A stretch of DNA of 64,000 nucleotides from Solimonas_A sp052035235 (GTDB lineage Bacteria > Pseudomonadota > Gammaproteobacteria > Nevskiales > Nevskiaceae). The translations under genes were made by a program, and so were the position numbers. A model generated the notes under the pieces. That model had not been told where the DNA came from and did not search any database. It worked only from the letters and a program-made list of their open reading frames with translations. The stretch lies in contig JBPOHT010000038.1 of NCBI GenBank assembly GCA_052035235.1, positions 1-64,000 of the forward strand. The letters are read 5' to 3'. Positions 1 through 7,409 of the stretch are shown piece by piece; the first letter of the stretch is position 1, and each line of letters begins with the position of its first letter.

Positions 1-143
1 CCGGGGGGGGGGCCGCGCCTCATCGCGCCCCCGGCGGGGGGGGGCCCGCCCCGCGCCCCCCCCGGCGACACCCCCAGAATTCGAATCACCCCGGCGCATG
101 GGCGCCGGGCGGGGACCCTGCGTCCCCAGAACAGGAGCAAGCC
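1..143. other. G/C homopolymer-rich contig edge and ahpF leader
   Basis: The first 60-70 bases are almost pure runs of G and C and look like low-quality or collapsed sequence at a contig end. From about position 75 the composition is normal. An imperfect hairpin around 91-110 (CCGGCGC/GGCGCCGG) precedes a good AGGAG ribosome-binding site at 132-136 for ahpF. No promoter can be assigned with confidence. Confidence 0.5.
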
Positions 144-1724
144 ATGCTGGACACCGATCTGAAGGAACAGTTGCAGACCTATCTCGAGCGGGTCACGCGT
201 CCCATCGAGATCAAGGCCAGCCTCGACGACAGCGAGGCGGCGCAGGAAATGCGCGGCCTGCTGCAGGACCTCGCCGCGCTGTCGCCGCAGATCCGCGTCG
301 ACGAGAACGGCGATGACGCCCGCAGGCCGTCATTCACGCTGGGCACGCCGGGGCAGGACATCTCGATCCGCTTCGCCGGCATCCCGCTGGGCCATGAGTT
401 CACCTCGCTGGTGCTCGCCCTGCTGCAGGTGGGCGGCCATCCGTCCAAGCTGGCGCAGGACGTGATCGAGCAGGTCCGCGGCCTGGATGGCGACTACCTG
501 TTCGAAACCTACTTCTCGCTCTCCTGCCAGAACTGCCCGGACGTGGTGCAGGCGCTGAACCTGATGGCAGTGCTCAACCCGCGCATCAAGCACATCGCCA
601 TCGACGGCGCCCTGTTCCAGGGTGAGGTCGAGTCGCGCCAGGTCATGTCGGTGCCCAAGATCTTCCTCAATGGCGAGGTATTCAGCTCCGGCCGCATGGG
701 CGTGGAAGAGATCCTGGCCAAGATCGACACCGGTGCCGCCGCGCGCGACGCCGAGAAGATCAAGACCAAGGCGCCCTATGACGTGCTGGTGGTCGGTGGC
801 GGTCCCGCCGGCGCCGCCGCGGCGATCTACGCCGCGCGCAAGGGCATCCGCACGGGCGTCGCCGCCGAGCGCTTCGGTGGCCAGGTGCTGGACACCATGG
901 GTATCGAGAACTTCATCTCGGTGAAGGAAACCGAGGGTCCGCGGCTCGCCGCCGCGCTGGAAGAGCATGTGAAGGCCTACGAGGTCGACATCATGAACCT
1001 GCAGCGCGCCGAGAAGCTGCTGCCCGCCGGGGCCGACGGCCTGGTCGAAGTGCAGCTGGCCAACGGTGCCGCGCTCAAGGCCAGGACCGTGATCCTCTCC
1101 ACCGGCGCGCGCTGGAGGCAGATGAACGTGCCCGGCGAGAACGAGTACCGCAACAAGGGCGTGGCCTACTGCCCGCACTGCGACGGCCCCTTGTTCAAGG
1201 GCAAGCGCGTCGCCGTGATCGGCGGCGGCAACTCCGGCGTGGAAGCGGCTATCGACCTCGCAGGTATCGTCAGCCACGTCACGCTGATCGAGTTCGACAG
1301 CAAGCTGCGCGCCGACGAAGTGCTGCAGCGCAAGCTGCGCAGCCTGCCCAACGTCAAGGTGATCGTCTCGGCGCAGACCACCGAGGTCACCGGCGACGGT
1401 GCCAAGGTCAATGGCCTGGTCTACAAGGATCGCAGCAGCGGCGAGACGCAGACCGTGGAGCTGGAAGGTATCTTCGTGCAGATCGGCCTGCTGCCGAACA
1501 GCGAATGGCTCAAGGGCACGCTGGCGCTGTCGCCGCGCGGCGAGATCGAAGTGGACGCGCATGGCCGCACCTCGCTGCCCGGTGTGTTCGCGGCGGGTGA
1601 CGTCACGACCGTGCCCTACAAGCAGATCGTGATCGCGATGGGCGAGGGCTCCAAGGCCGCGCTCAGCGCCTTCGATCACCTGATCCGCACGTCCGCCCCG
1701 GCGGAGCAGCAGCAAGCGGCCTGA
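144..1724 (+). CDS. ahpF: Alkyl hydroperoxide reductase subunit F
   Basis: This flavoprotein disulfide reductase passes electrons from NADH through FAD and two redox disulfides to the peroxiredoxin AhpC, which reduces peroxides in the cytosol. The 526 residues match the family length (about 520). The N-terminal tandem thioredoxin fold carries the first pair, C128/C131 (SCQNC). An FAD-binding motif VVGGGPAGAAAA starts near residue 215, the thioredoxin-reductase-type pair C343/C346 (CPHC) follows, then the NADH motif IGGGNSGVEAA. Both pairs sit where the enterobacterial protein has them. The ATG is 7 bases after AGGAG. No ahpC is visible, but the gene lies at the window edge and ahpC commonly precedes ahpF. 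A strong terminator follows directly. Confidence 0.97.
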   Translation: MLDTDLKEQLQTYLERVTRPIEIKASLDDSEAAQEMRGLLQDLAALSPQIRVDENGDDARRPSFTLGTPGQDISIRFAGIPLGHEFTSLVLALLQVGGHPSKLAQDVIEQVRGLDGDYLFETYFSLSCQNCPDVVQALNLMAVLNPRIKHIAIDGALFQGEVESRQVMSVPKIFLNGEVFSSGRMGVEEILAKIDTGAAARDAEKIKTKAPYDVLVVGGGPAGAAAAIYAARKGIRTGVAAERFGGQVLDTMGIENFISVKETEGPRLAAALEEHVKAYEVDIMNLQRAEKLLPAGADGLVEVQLANGAALKARTVILSTGARWRQMNVPGENEYRNKGVAYCPHCDGPLFKGKRVAVIGGGNSGVEAAIDLAGIVSHVTLIEFDSKLRADEVLQRKLRSLPNVKVIVSAQTTEVTGDGAKVNGLVYKDRSSGETQTVELEGIFVQIGLLPNSEWLKGTLALSPRGEIEVDAHGRTSLPGVFAAGDVTTVPYKQIVIAMGEGSKAALSAFDHLIRTSAPAEQQQAA

Positions 1725-1740
1725 AGTCTCGTCGGTACGA

Positions 1741-1775
1741 AAAAGCCCGGTTGCTTACGCAACCGGGCTTTTTTG
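1741..1775 (+). terminator. Rho-independent terminator after ahpF
   Basis: A perfect stem (AAGCCCGGTTGC with its complement) closes a TTAC loop and is followed by six T. It lies 16 bases after the ahpF stop. The A-run at its left side means it could also work on the other strand for rmuC. Confidence 0.9.
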
Positions 1776-1804
1776 TCTGCGCCAAGCCCTGGATTCGCCA
1801 GTGG

Positions 1805-1887
1805 CGTCATACCGGCGAAGCCGGTATCCAGTCCATCAGGGGCCCACTTGCGTCCGTGACGGGATGCCGGCTTCCACCGGCATGACG
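1805..1887. repeat. REP-like inverted repeat pair
   Basis: Two small palindromes in opposite orientation: ACCGGCGAAGCCGGT at the left and GCCGGCTTCCACCGGC at the right, bounded by CGTCAT and ATGACG. The unit fits exactly between the ahpF terminator and the 3' end of rmuC. This is the usual form of dispersed intergenic REP/REPIN-type sequences. No second copy of this family was seen in the window. Confidence 0.7.
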
Positions 1888-1892
1888 AGCGC

Positions 1893-3326
1893 TCAGCCCT
1901 CGCCGTCCTGCAGCTCCGCCGGCGGCAGGATCTGCTCGGTCTCGCTGCCCGGCAGCGCCTGCACCTCGCGCAGGCGGCGCGTGATGGCGCGGCTGCGCAC
2001 GCCAGTCTGCTCGATCTGCGTGCTGGCCTCGTCGAGCTTCTTCTTCACCTTGTCCAGCACATCGCCGAACTTGCCGAATTCGGTCTTCACCGCGCCCAGC
2101 ACCTGCCAGACCTCGCTGGAGCGCTTCTCGATGGCCAGCGTGCGGAAGCCCATCTGCAGGCTGTTGAGCAGGGCCAGCAGCGTCGTCGGGCCGGCCAGCG
2201 TCACGCGATGCTCGCGCTGCATGGACTCGAACAGGCCCGGGCGGCGCAGTGCCTCGGCATAGAGCCCTTCGGTCGGCAGGAACAGGATCGCGAAGTCGGT
2301 GGTGTGCGGCGGCTCCACGTACTTGGCGCTGATGGTCTTGGCTTCGTCACGCAGGCGGCGCTCCAGCGCCAGTGCCGCGAGTTCCGCGGCGGCGGGGTCG
2401 GCGCGCTCCTGCGCTTCCAGCAGGCGCTCGTAGTCCTCGCGTGGGAACTTGGCGTCCACCGGCAGCCACACCGGTTGGTCGTCGGCACCGCGGCCGGGTA
2501 GGCGGATCGCGAACTCCACGCGCTCGCTGCTGCCCGGGCGGGTGGCGATGTTGGCGGCGTACTGCTCCACCGTCAGCACCTCGTCCAGCAGCGCCGCCAG
2601 TTGGGTCTCGCCGAAGATGCCGCGCGTCTTGACGTTGCTCAGCACGCGCTTGAGGTCGCCCACGCCGGTGGCCAGCGTCTGCATCTCGCCCAGGCCCTTG
2701 TGCACCTGCTCCAGCCGGTCGCTGACCAGCTTGAAGGATTCGCCCAGGCGCTTCTCCAGCGTCTCGTGCAGCTTCTCGTCCACCGTGCGCCGCATCTGCT
2801 CCAGCTTCTCGGCGTTCTCGGTGCGCAGCGTCTGCAGCGCCGTTTCCAGCACGCCGCGCAGCGTCTCCGCCTGGCGCGTCTGGGTCTCCACCAGCTGGGC
2901 CAGCGCCGCGCGCTGGGTTTCGCCGAAGCGCTGCAGGCCCTGGGCCTGCTCCTCGCGCGTGCTGCGGGCCTGGGCGACGAAGTGCTGCTGCGCCTCGGCC
3001 AGGCGCTGGTTCTGCAGGCGCAGTTCCGCGGCGAAGCCCTCCAGGCGTTCCGCTACCACCGTGCGCAGGCTGTCCTGCTGGCTGTGCAACTGCTGGCCGA
3101 AGCCGCCCAGCAGGCTGGCCATCTCGCCACGCTGCGCACGCGCCAGCTCCGCCGCCTCGCGCCGGATGCCGGCGGCCTCCTCGCGGGCGGCCCGTTCGCC
3201 GCGCTCGAACAGCGGCTCCAGTGCGCCGCGGTCCTGGTCCGGACGGCGGCGGGTCAACAGGATGGCGAGGAAGGCGCCCACCAGGGCACCGACGAGACTC
3301 AACAGGGGGATCAGCCAGGCATTCAT
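1893..3326 (-). CDS. rmuC: DNA recombination protein RmuC family
   Basis: RmuC proteins are membrane-anchored, predicted nuclease-fold proteins that limit recombination between short inverted repeats. The 477 residues start with a transmembrane anchor (about residues 4-25, NAWLIPLLSLVGALVGAFLA) followed by arginines, then a long alanine/glutamine/glutamate-rich coiled coil (about 40-210), then the conserved RmuC domain with GIFGETQLAALLDEVL and PVDAKFPREDYERLL. The tail ends in a charged helix. It is transcribed alone and is convergent with ahpF. Family assignment is firm; the biochemical activity is not well established for the family. Confidence 0.93.
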   Translation of the reverse strand: MNAWLIPLLSLVGALVGAFLAILLTRRRPDQDRGALEPLFERGERAAREEAAGIRREAAELARAQRGEMASLLGGFGQQLHSQQDSLRTVVAERLEGFAAELRLQNQRLAEAQQHFVAQARSTREEQAQGLQRFGETQRAALAQLVETQTRQAETLRGVLETALQTLRTENAEKLEQMRRTVDEKLHETLEKRLGESFKLVSDRLEQVHKGLGEMQTLATGVGDLKRVLSNVKTRGIFGETQLAALLDEVLTVEQYAANIATRPGSSERVEFAIRLPGRGADDQPVWLPVDAKFPREDYERLLEAQERADPAAAELAALALERRLRDEAKTISAKYVEPPHTTDFAILFLPTEGLYAEALRRPGLFESMQREHRVTLAGPTTLLALLNSLQMGFRTLAIEKRSSEVWQVLGAVKTEFGKFGDVLDKVKKKLDEASTQIEQTGVRSRAITRRLREVQALPGSETEQILPPAELQDGEG

Positions 3327-3405
3327 CCGGGAATTCTAGCGATTGCCGCGAGAGGGCGGGCCGGCCCGTGGCATCATATGCAGGCTTTCCATGTCGTTCA
3401 GCGAT

Positions 3406-3482
3406 GCGCCTGTAGCTCAGTTGGATAGAGCATCGACCTTCTAAGTCGAGGGCCGGGGGTTCGATTCCCTCCAGGCGCACCA
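3406..3482 (+). tRNA. tRNA-Arg (anticodon UCU)
   Basis: A full cloverleaf: acceptor GCGCCTG/CAGGCGC, D-arm GCTCAGTTGGATAGAGC, anticodon stem TCGAC/GTCGA with loop CTTCTAA giving TCT at 3440-3442, T-arm with TTCGATT, and an encoded CCA at 3480-3482. It reads AGA codons. Its 3' end is repeated twice more downstream (see the tandem repeat). Confidence 0.97.
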
Positions 3483-3778
3483 TTCCCCGCAGACCCTGCT
3501 GGCGGGAATCTCACCCCGACCCTGCGGGCCGAGGGTTGTTCGGCCCATCCATGGGCCTCACCCTCGCTGCGCTCGGGCTGACGCTCGAATCCGCTCCTGC
3601 GGATTCGTCGATTCCCTCCAGGCGCACCATTCTTCGCGGATCCTGCTGGCGGGAATCTCACCCCCGACCCTGCGGGCCGAGGGTTGTTCGGCCCATCCGT
3701 GGGCCTCACCCTCGCTGCGCTCGGGCTGACGCTCGAATCCGCTCCTGCGGATTTGTCGATTCCCTTCAGGCGCACCAT
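3461..3778 (+). repeat. Tandem repeat carrying copies of the tRNA-Arg 3' end
   Basis: The last ~22 bases of tRNA-Arg(UCU) including CCA occur at 3461, 3608 and 3756, so there are two units of 147 and 148 bases plus a terminal partial copy. Each unit also holds hairpins, for example GAATCCGC-TCCT-GCGGATTC ending at 3605. The two units differ by a few substitutions and one base in length. That length difference breaks any shared reading frame, so the unit is not coding. The arrangement is like the tyrT repeats of E. coli, where a tRNA 3' end is repeated in 178-bp units and released as rtT RNA. No integrase or element lies nearby. Confidence 0.9.
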
Positions 3779-3823
3779 ACCTGGCGCCTGGGTGAGACTC
3801 AGTGCTCGTCGCCTGCCGGCCGA

Positions 3824-5011
3824 TCAGTCGAGCTGGTACATCGTGACCACGCAGGCGCCGCCGAGCCCGAGGTTGTGCTGCAGGCCGATGCGGGCGCCGT
3901 CCACCTGACGCAGCCCGGCCTGGCCGCGCAGTTGGGTCACCAGCTCGGTGCACTGGGCCAGCCCGGTGGCGCCGAGCGGATGTCCCTTGGAGAGCAGGCC
4001 GCCGGACGGATTCGTCACGTGGCTGCCGCCATAGGTGTTGTTGCCCTCCACGACGAACTTCTCGGCGCCGCCGTCTGCGCACAGGCGCAGCGCTTCGTAG
4101 CTCAGCACCTCGTTCTGGGCGAAGCAGTCGTGCAGTTCCACCACGTCCACGTCCTGCGGGCCGATGCCGGATTCGGCGTAGACCTTGTCGGCGGCGGCGC
4201 GGGCCATGCCGGAGCCGACCAGCTTCATCATGCTGCGATCGTCGAAGCTGTCCGGCGTGTCCGTAGTCATGGCCTGCGCGATGATCGAGACGCGGCGATC
4301 CAGGCCGCGTTTGCGTGCGAACTCCTCGGACACCAGCACCGCGGCGGCGGCGCCGCAGGTCGGCGGGCAGGCCATCAGGCGGGTCAGCTTCGCAGCCGGG
4401 AAGACGATGGGCGACTGCAGCACGTCCTCTGCGCTCACCACCTTGCGGAACAGCGCCATCGGGTTGTGCTCGGCGTGGCGGCTGGCCTTGGCGCGCACCT
4501 TGGCGAAGATCTCCGGGCCCACGCCGTAGGTGTCCATGTACTCTTTGCCGGCACCGCCGAAGTAGCGCAGCGCCAGCGGCACCTCGGGGTAGGGGTTGAT
4601 CTCATCGCAGAGGGAATCAAAGCGGTGGAAGGGCGAAACCCGGTCGTCCCAGTGCGACTTCAGCGCGCCGGGCTGCATCTGCTCGAAGCCCAGGGCCAGC
4701 ACGCAGTCCGCCATGCCCGATGCGACCATCTGGCGGGCCAGGAACAGCGCCGACGAGCCGGTCGAGCAGTTGTTGTTGACGTTGAAGATCGGGATGCCGC
4801 TCATGCCCGCCCGGTACAGGGCGGTCTGGCCGCTGGTGGAGTCGCCGTAGACATAGCCGGCGACCGCCTGCTGGATGTCGCCATAGGCCAGTCCCGCATC
4901 CTGCAGCGCCAGCAGGGTCGCCTCCGCGCCCATTTCGTCATAGGGCTTGCTGTTGCCCGGCTTGGCGAAGGGGATCATGCCGACGCCGGCGACGATGACT
5001 TTCTGGCTCAC
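3824..5011 (-). CDS. SCP2-type thiolase / lipid-transfer protein family acyl-CoA thiolase
   Basis: Thiolases of this branch cleave or form 3-ketoacyl-CoA, typically in degradation of branched, sterol-like or long-chain acyl-CoAs. The 395-residue protein has the nucleophilic cysteine at about residue 82 (NNNCSTGSSALF), ELHDCFAQNE, and the C-terminal motif SKGHPLGATG. The long upstream extension of the open frame is ignored. I start at GTG 5011 (GTG AGC CAG AAA), which has AGGAG about 9 bases upstream and gives the usual N-terminus KVIVAGVGMIPFAKPG. It is monocistronic and divergent from the lipoprotein operon. The substrate cannot be read from sequence. Confidence 0.88.
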   Translation of the reverse strand: MSQKVIVAGVGMIPFAKPGNSKPYDEMGAEATLLALQDAGLAYGDIQQAVAGYVYGDSTSGQTALYRAGMSGIPIFNVNNNCSTGSSALFLARQMVASGMADCVLALGFEQMQPGALKSHWDDRVSPFHRFDSLCDEINPYPEVPLALRYFGGAGKEYMDTYGVGPEIFAKVRAKASRHAEHNPMALFRKVVSAEDVLQSPIVFPAAKLTRLMACPPTCGAAAAVLVSEEFARKRGLDRRVSIIAQAMTTDTPDSFDDRSMMKLVGSGMARAAADKVYAESGIGPQDVDVVELHDCFAQNEVLSYEALRLCADGGAEKFVVEGNNTYGGSHVTNPSGGLLSKGHPLGATGLAQCTELVTQLRGQAGLRQVDGARIGLQHNLGLGGACVVTMYQLD

Positions 5012-5428
5012 GGGGAAAGCTCCTGCGGGAATGGTGTGCCGGCAATGTAGGTCCTGCGCCCCGTCTAGGTCCCCACCCCTACGGGGAGGTTGACGGGGGA
5101 TACATCGCGGACAGCGTTTCCAGAGGGAGGTCCCGCCCGAGAGGCGGGGAGCCCGGGAATACACTTGGATGAACGGCTCATGCGGCTGGCAGAAAGCAAA
5201 TGCTGTCGCGCACAAAGAGCTCTTCGTGAAACGGGTGTCGAGGCCTGCGCTTCACCCATAGTGAAACCGTCGAATACAGCGCCTGCACGCGCGGACCGAC
5301 GCGCTTCGGCCACGGACCGGGGCCGGGGTCTCAGTTTCCGGCGGGCCGGTGGCATAGAATGCGGCCCCGTGCCGTGCCTGGATTCCAGGCCGCGCACGCT
5401 CGCCTTTCCATCGGCCCTGAGGAATCAC
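5012..5428. other. Divergent intergenic region, thiolase / lipoprotein operon
   Basis: These 417 bases separate two divergent transcription units and hold no convincing gene. A G/C dyad with CCCCTACGGGG lies at about 5077-5087 in the thiolase leader. A -10-like TAGAAT at 5355-5360 lies 69 bases before the lipoprotein start, but no good -35 was found. A small hairpin (CCCGCC/GGCGGG) is near 5132-5147. Confidence 0.4.
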
Positions 5429-6100
5429 ATGAAGAAGCTGCATGCGGGTATCGCGCTGATCGTCGCCCTGACCCTGTCGGCTTGCGCCACCGAGAGCCAC
5501 CGCGTGCTGGAAGTGCCCAAGGTCAATTCCGCCGGCACGCCCTACCAGGGCGCCCGCAGCCCGATCGCGGTCGGCAAGTTCGACAACCGCTCCAGCTACA
5601 TGCGCGGCATCTTCTCCGACGGCGTCGACCGCCTCGGCGGCCAGGCCAAGACCATCCTGATCACCCACCTGCAGCAGACCGGCCGATTCAGCGTGCTGGA
5701 CCGCGACAACATGCCGGAGATCGGCCAGGAGGCGAAGATCAAGGGCAGCGCGCAGAAGCTCAAGGGCGCCGACTACGTCGTCACCGGCGACGTCACCGAG
5801 TTCGGCCGCAAGGAAGTGGGCGACCAGCAGCTGTTCGGCATCCTCGGCAGCGGCAAGCAGCAGATCGCCTACGCCAAGGTGAACCTCAACATCGTCGACG
5901 TCGAAACCTCCGAGGTGGTGTTCTCCTCGCAGGGCAGCGGCGAGTACAGCCTGTCCAACCGCGAGGTCATCGGCTTCGGCGGCACCGCCAGCTACGATTC
6001 CACGCTCAACGGCAAGGTCCTGGACCTGGCGATCCGCGAGGCCGTGAACAACCTCACGGCGAGCGTCGAGTCCGGCGCCTGGAAGCCGGTGAAACAGTAA
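5429..6100 (+). CDS. CsgG-family outer-membrane-associated lipoprotein
   Basis: CsgG/HfaB-type proteins form oligomers at the outer membrane; the classic member exports curli. This 223-residue protein has a lipoprotein signal (LIVALTLSAC, Cys18), then a CsgG-like core with VGKFDNRSS, TDLE-like ITHLQQTGRFSVLDR, GADYVVTGDVTEFGR and a C-terminal AIREAVNNLTASVESGAWKP. The start at ATG 5429 follows TGAGG; an upstream in-frame extension would bury the signal peptide. It is the first of three lipoprotein genes in one operon. No curli subunit genes are present, so a curli role is unlikely. The CsgG-DUF4810-GNA1162 trio is a recurrent proteobacterial cluster of unknown function. Confidence 0.88.
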   Translation: MKKLHAGIALIVALTLSACATESHRVLEVPKVNSAGTPYQGARSPIAVGKFDNRSSYMRGIFSDGVDRLGGQAKTILITHLQQTGRFSVLDRDNMPEIGQEAKIKGSAQKLKGADYVVTGDVTEFGRKEVGDQQLFGILGSGKQQIAYAKVNLNIVDVETSEVVFSSQGSGEYSLSNREVIGFGGTASYDSTLNGKVLDLAIREAVNNLTASVESGAWKPVKQ

Positions 6101-6125
6101 GTCAGCGGCCAGCGCATTCGGGGGA

Positions 6126-6509
6126 ATGGGGATGAAGATGGGTCGATGGCAGGCGGCGCCTGGCGCCGCGGTCCTGGTGGCTGCGTTGCTCTCGGGCTGC
6201 GTGACGCCGGAGCCGCCGCTGTATTACTGGGGCGACTACCAGCCGGTGGTCTATTCGCACTTCAAGGGCGAATCGCCGGAGGCGCAGCGCGCCAGGCTGG
6301 AGCAGACCGCGCACCGCGCGCAGTCCAATGGCCAAGCGGTGCCCCCGGGCTTCAATGCCCACCTGGGCCTGCTGTACCTGAATACCGGGCAGCTCGACCG
6401 TGCGCAGGGCGCCTTCCAGGCCGAAGCGGCGCTGTTCCCCGAGTCGAAGCCCTACATGGATTTCCTGCTGCGCAAGTTCGCCACGCAGAGCGTGGGAGAT
6501 GCCCGATGA
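6126..6509 (+). CDS. DUF4810 family lipoprotein
   Basis: A 127-residue lipoprotein with signal ending LVAALLSGC, followed by PLYYWGDYQPVVYSHFKGE, which is typical of the DUF4810 family. The C-terminal half (GLLYLNTGQLDRAQGAFQAEAALFPESKPYMDFLLRK, split by helices) looks like a TPR-type helical pair. Three ATG codons (6126, 6132, 6138) are possible; 6132 is best placed relative to the G-rich GGGGGAATGGGG. It lies 25 bases after the CsgG-like gene and overlaps the next gene by 4 bases, so the three are probably made together. Confidence 0.8.
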   Translation: MGMKMGRWQAAPGAAVLVAALLSGCVTPEPPLYYWGDYQPVVYSHFKGESPEAQRARLEQTAHRAQSNGQAVPPGFNAHLGLLYLNTGQLDRAQGAFQAEAALFPESKPYMDFLLRKFATQSVGDAR

Positions 6510-7177
6510 GCGCCCTTCGCACCGCTGCCTGCGGCCTGCTGGCTCTGCTGCTCTCGGGCTGCGCCATCACACCGCCGAGCTACGACTACACCGCGTTCCG
6601 CCAGAGCCGGCCGAAGTCGATCCTGATCCTGCCGCCGGTCAATACCACCACGTCGATACAGGCCACGCACGGGATGCTGTCGCAGCTGAGCCGGCCGCTG
6701 GCCGAGTCCGGCTACTACGTGTTGCCGGTGACGCTGGTGGAGGAGACCTTCCGCCAGAACGGCCTCAACAACCCGGCCGAGATCACCGAGGTCTCCATCG
6801 CCAAGTTGCACGAGATATTCGGGGCCGATGCCGCCTTGTACGTCCGCATCAGCCAGTACGGCACCGTGTATCGCGTGATCCAGAGCGAGACCGTGGTGAC
6901 GGCGGAAGCGCGCCTGGTGGACCTGCGCACCGGCGCCCTGCTGTGGAACGGCAGCGCCAGCGCCTCCAGCGCGGAAAACCGCGGCGGCTCGCAGGGCGGC
7001 CTGGTGGGGATGCTGGTGGAGGCGGTGGTGTACCAGGTCATGGAGAATGTCAGCGACGCCAGCTACGACGTGGCCGGCGTGACCAGTGCCCGCCTGGCCA
7101 CTGCCGGCCGCCCGGCCGGCGTGCTCTACGGTCCGCGCTCGCCCAAGTACCAGCAGGACGGCAGCCCGGCCCCCTGA
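6506..7177 (+). CDS. GNA1162/DUF799 family lipoprotein
   Basis: This 223-residue lipoprotein (signal ending LLALLLSGC) matches the GNA1162-like family, named after a Neisseria surface lipoprotein. The core includes SILILPPVNTTTSIQATHG, YYVLPVTLVEETFRQNGL and FGADAALYVRISQYGT, an anticodon-binding-like alpha/beta fold shared with TolB N-terminal domains. The start ATG overlaps the upstream stop in ATGA. With the CsgG-like and DUF4810 proteins it probably builds an envelope complex; the function is unknown. Confidence 0.85.
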   Translation: MSALRTAACGLLALLLSGCAITPPSYDYTAFRQSRPKSILILPPVNTTTSIQATHGMLSQLSRPLAESGYYVLPVTLVEETFRQNGLNNPAEITEVSIAKLHEIFGADAALYVRISQYGTVYRVIQSETVVTAEARLVDLRTGALLWNGSASASSAENRGGSQGGLVGMLVEAVVYQVMENVSDASYDVAGVTSARLATAGRPAGVLYGPRSPKYQQDGSPAP

Positions 7178-7409
7178 GGGGCAGCCGGAACTCCTCGGGG
7201 CCGGTCTTGCAGCCGTGCCCGGAACAACCGGATACTGCGGAGCCGGCAGGAGACCGGTGAGCAGCCGCCACGTAGCGGCCGCCAATGCAGTGAGGGCGGG
7301 GTTCCAGTATGCGGACAGAACATTGCCGGACCGGGCGGGTAACAGAGTGGGCCATGAGCCTGCGCTCCCCGCTGTTGCCGGTTCATCGCCCTGGGGTTAC
7401 GACCACTCG

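Noticed and set aside
330..1715. Long open frame antisense to ahpF
   Set aside because: It is a GC-rich shadow with His/Leu/Arg-rich low-complexity product; ahpF motifs are clear on the other strand. Many similar shadows across the window were left out for the same reason.
3398..3778. Open frames across the tRNA-Arg tandem repeat on both strands
   Set aside because: They cover a tRNA and non-coding repeats; the two repeat units differ by one base in length, so no frame is kept, and there is no ribosome-binding site.
3461..3778. tRNA-Arg 3' end copies as att sites of an integrated element
   Set aside because: The copies are only 147-148 bases apart and no integrase or cargo lies between or beside them.
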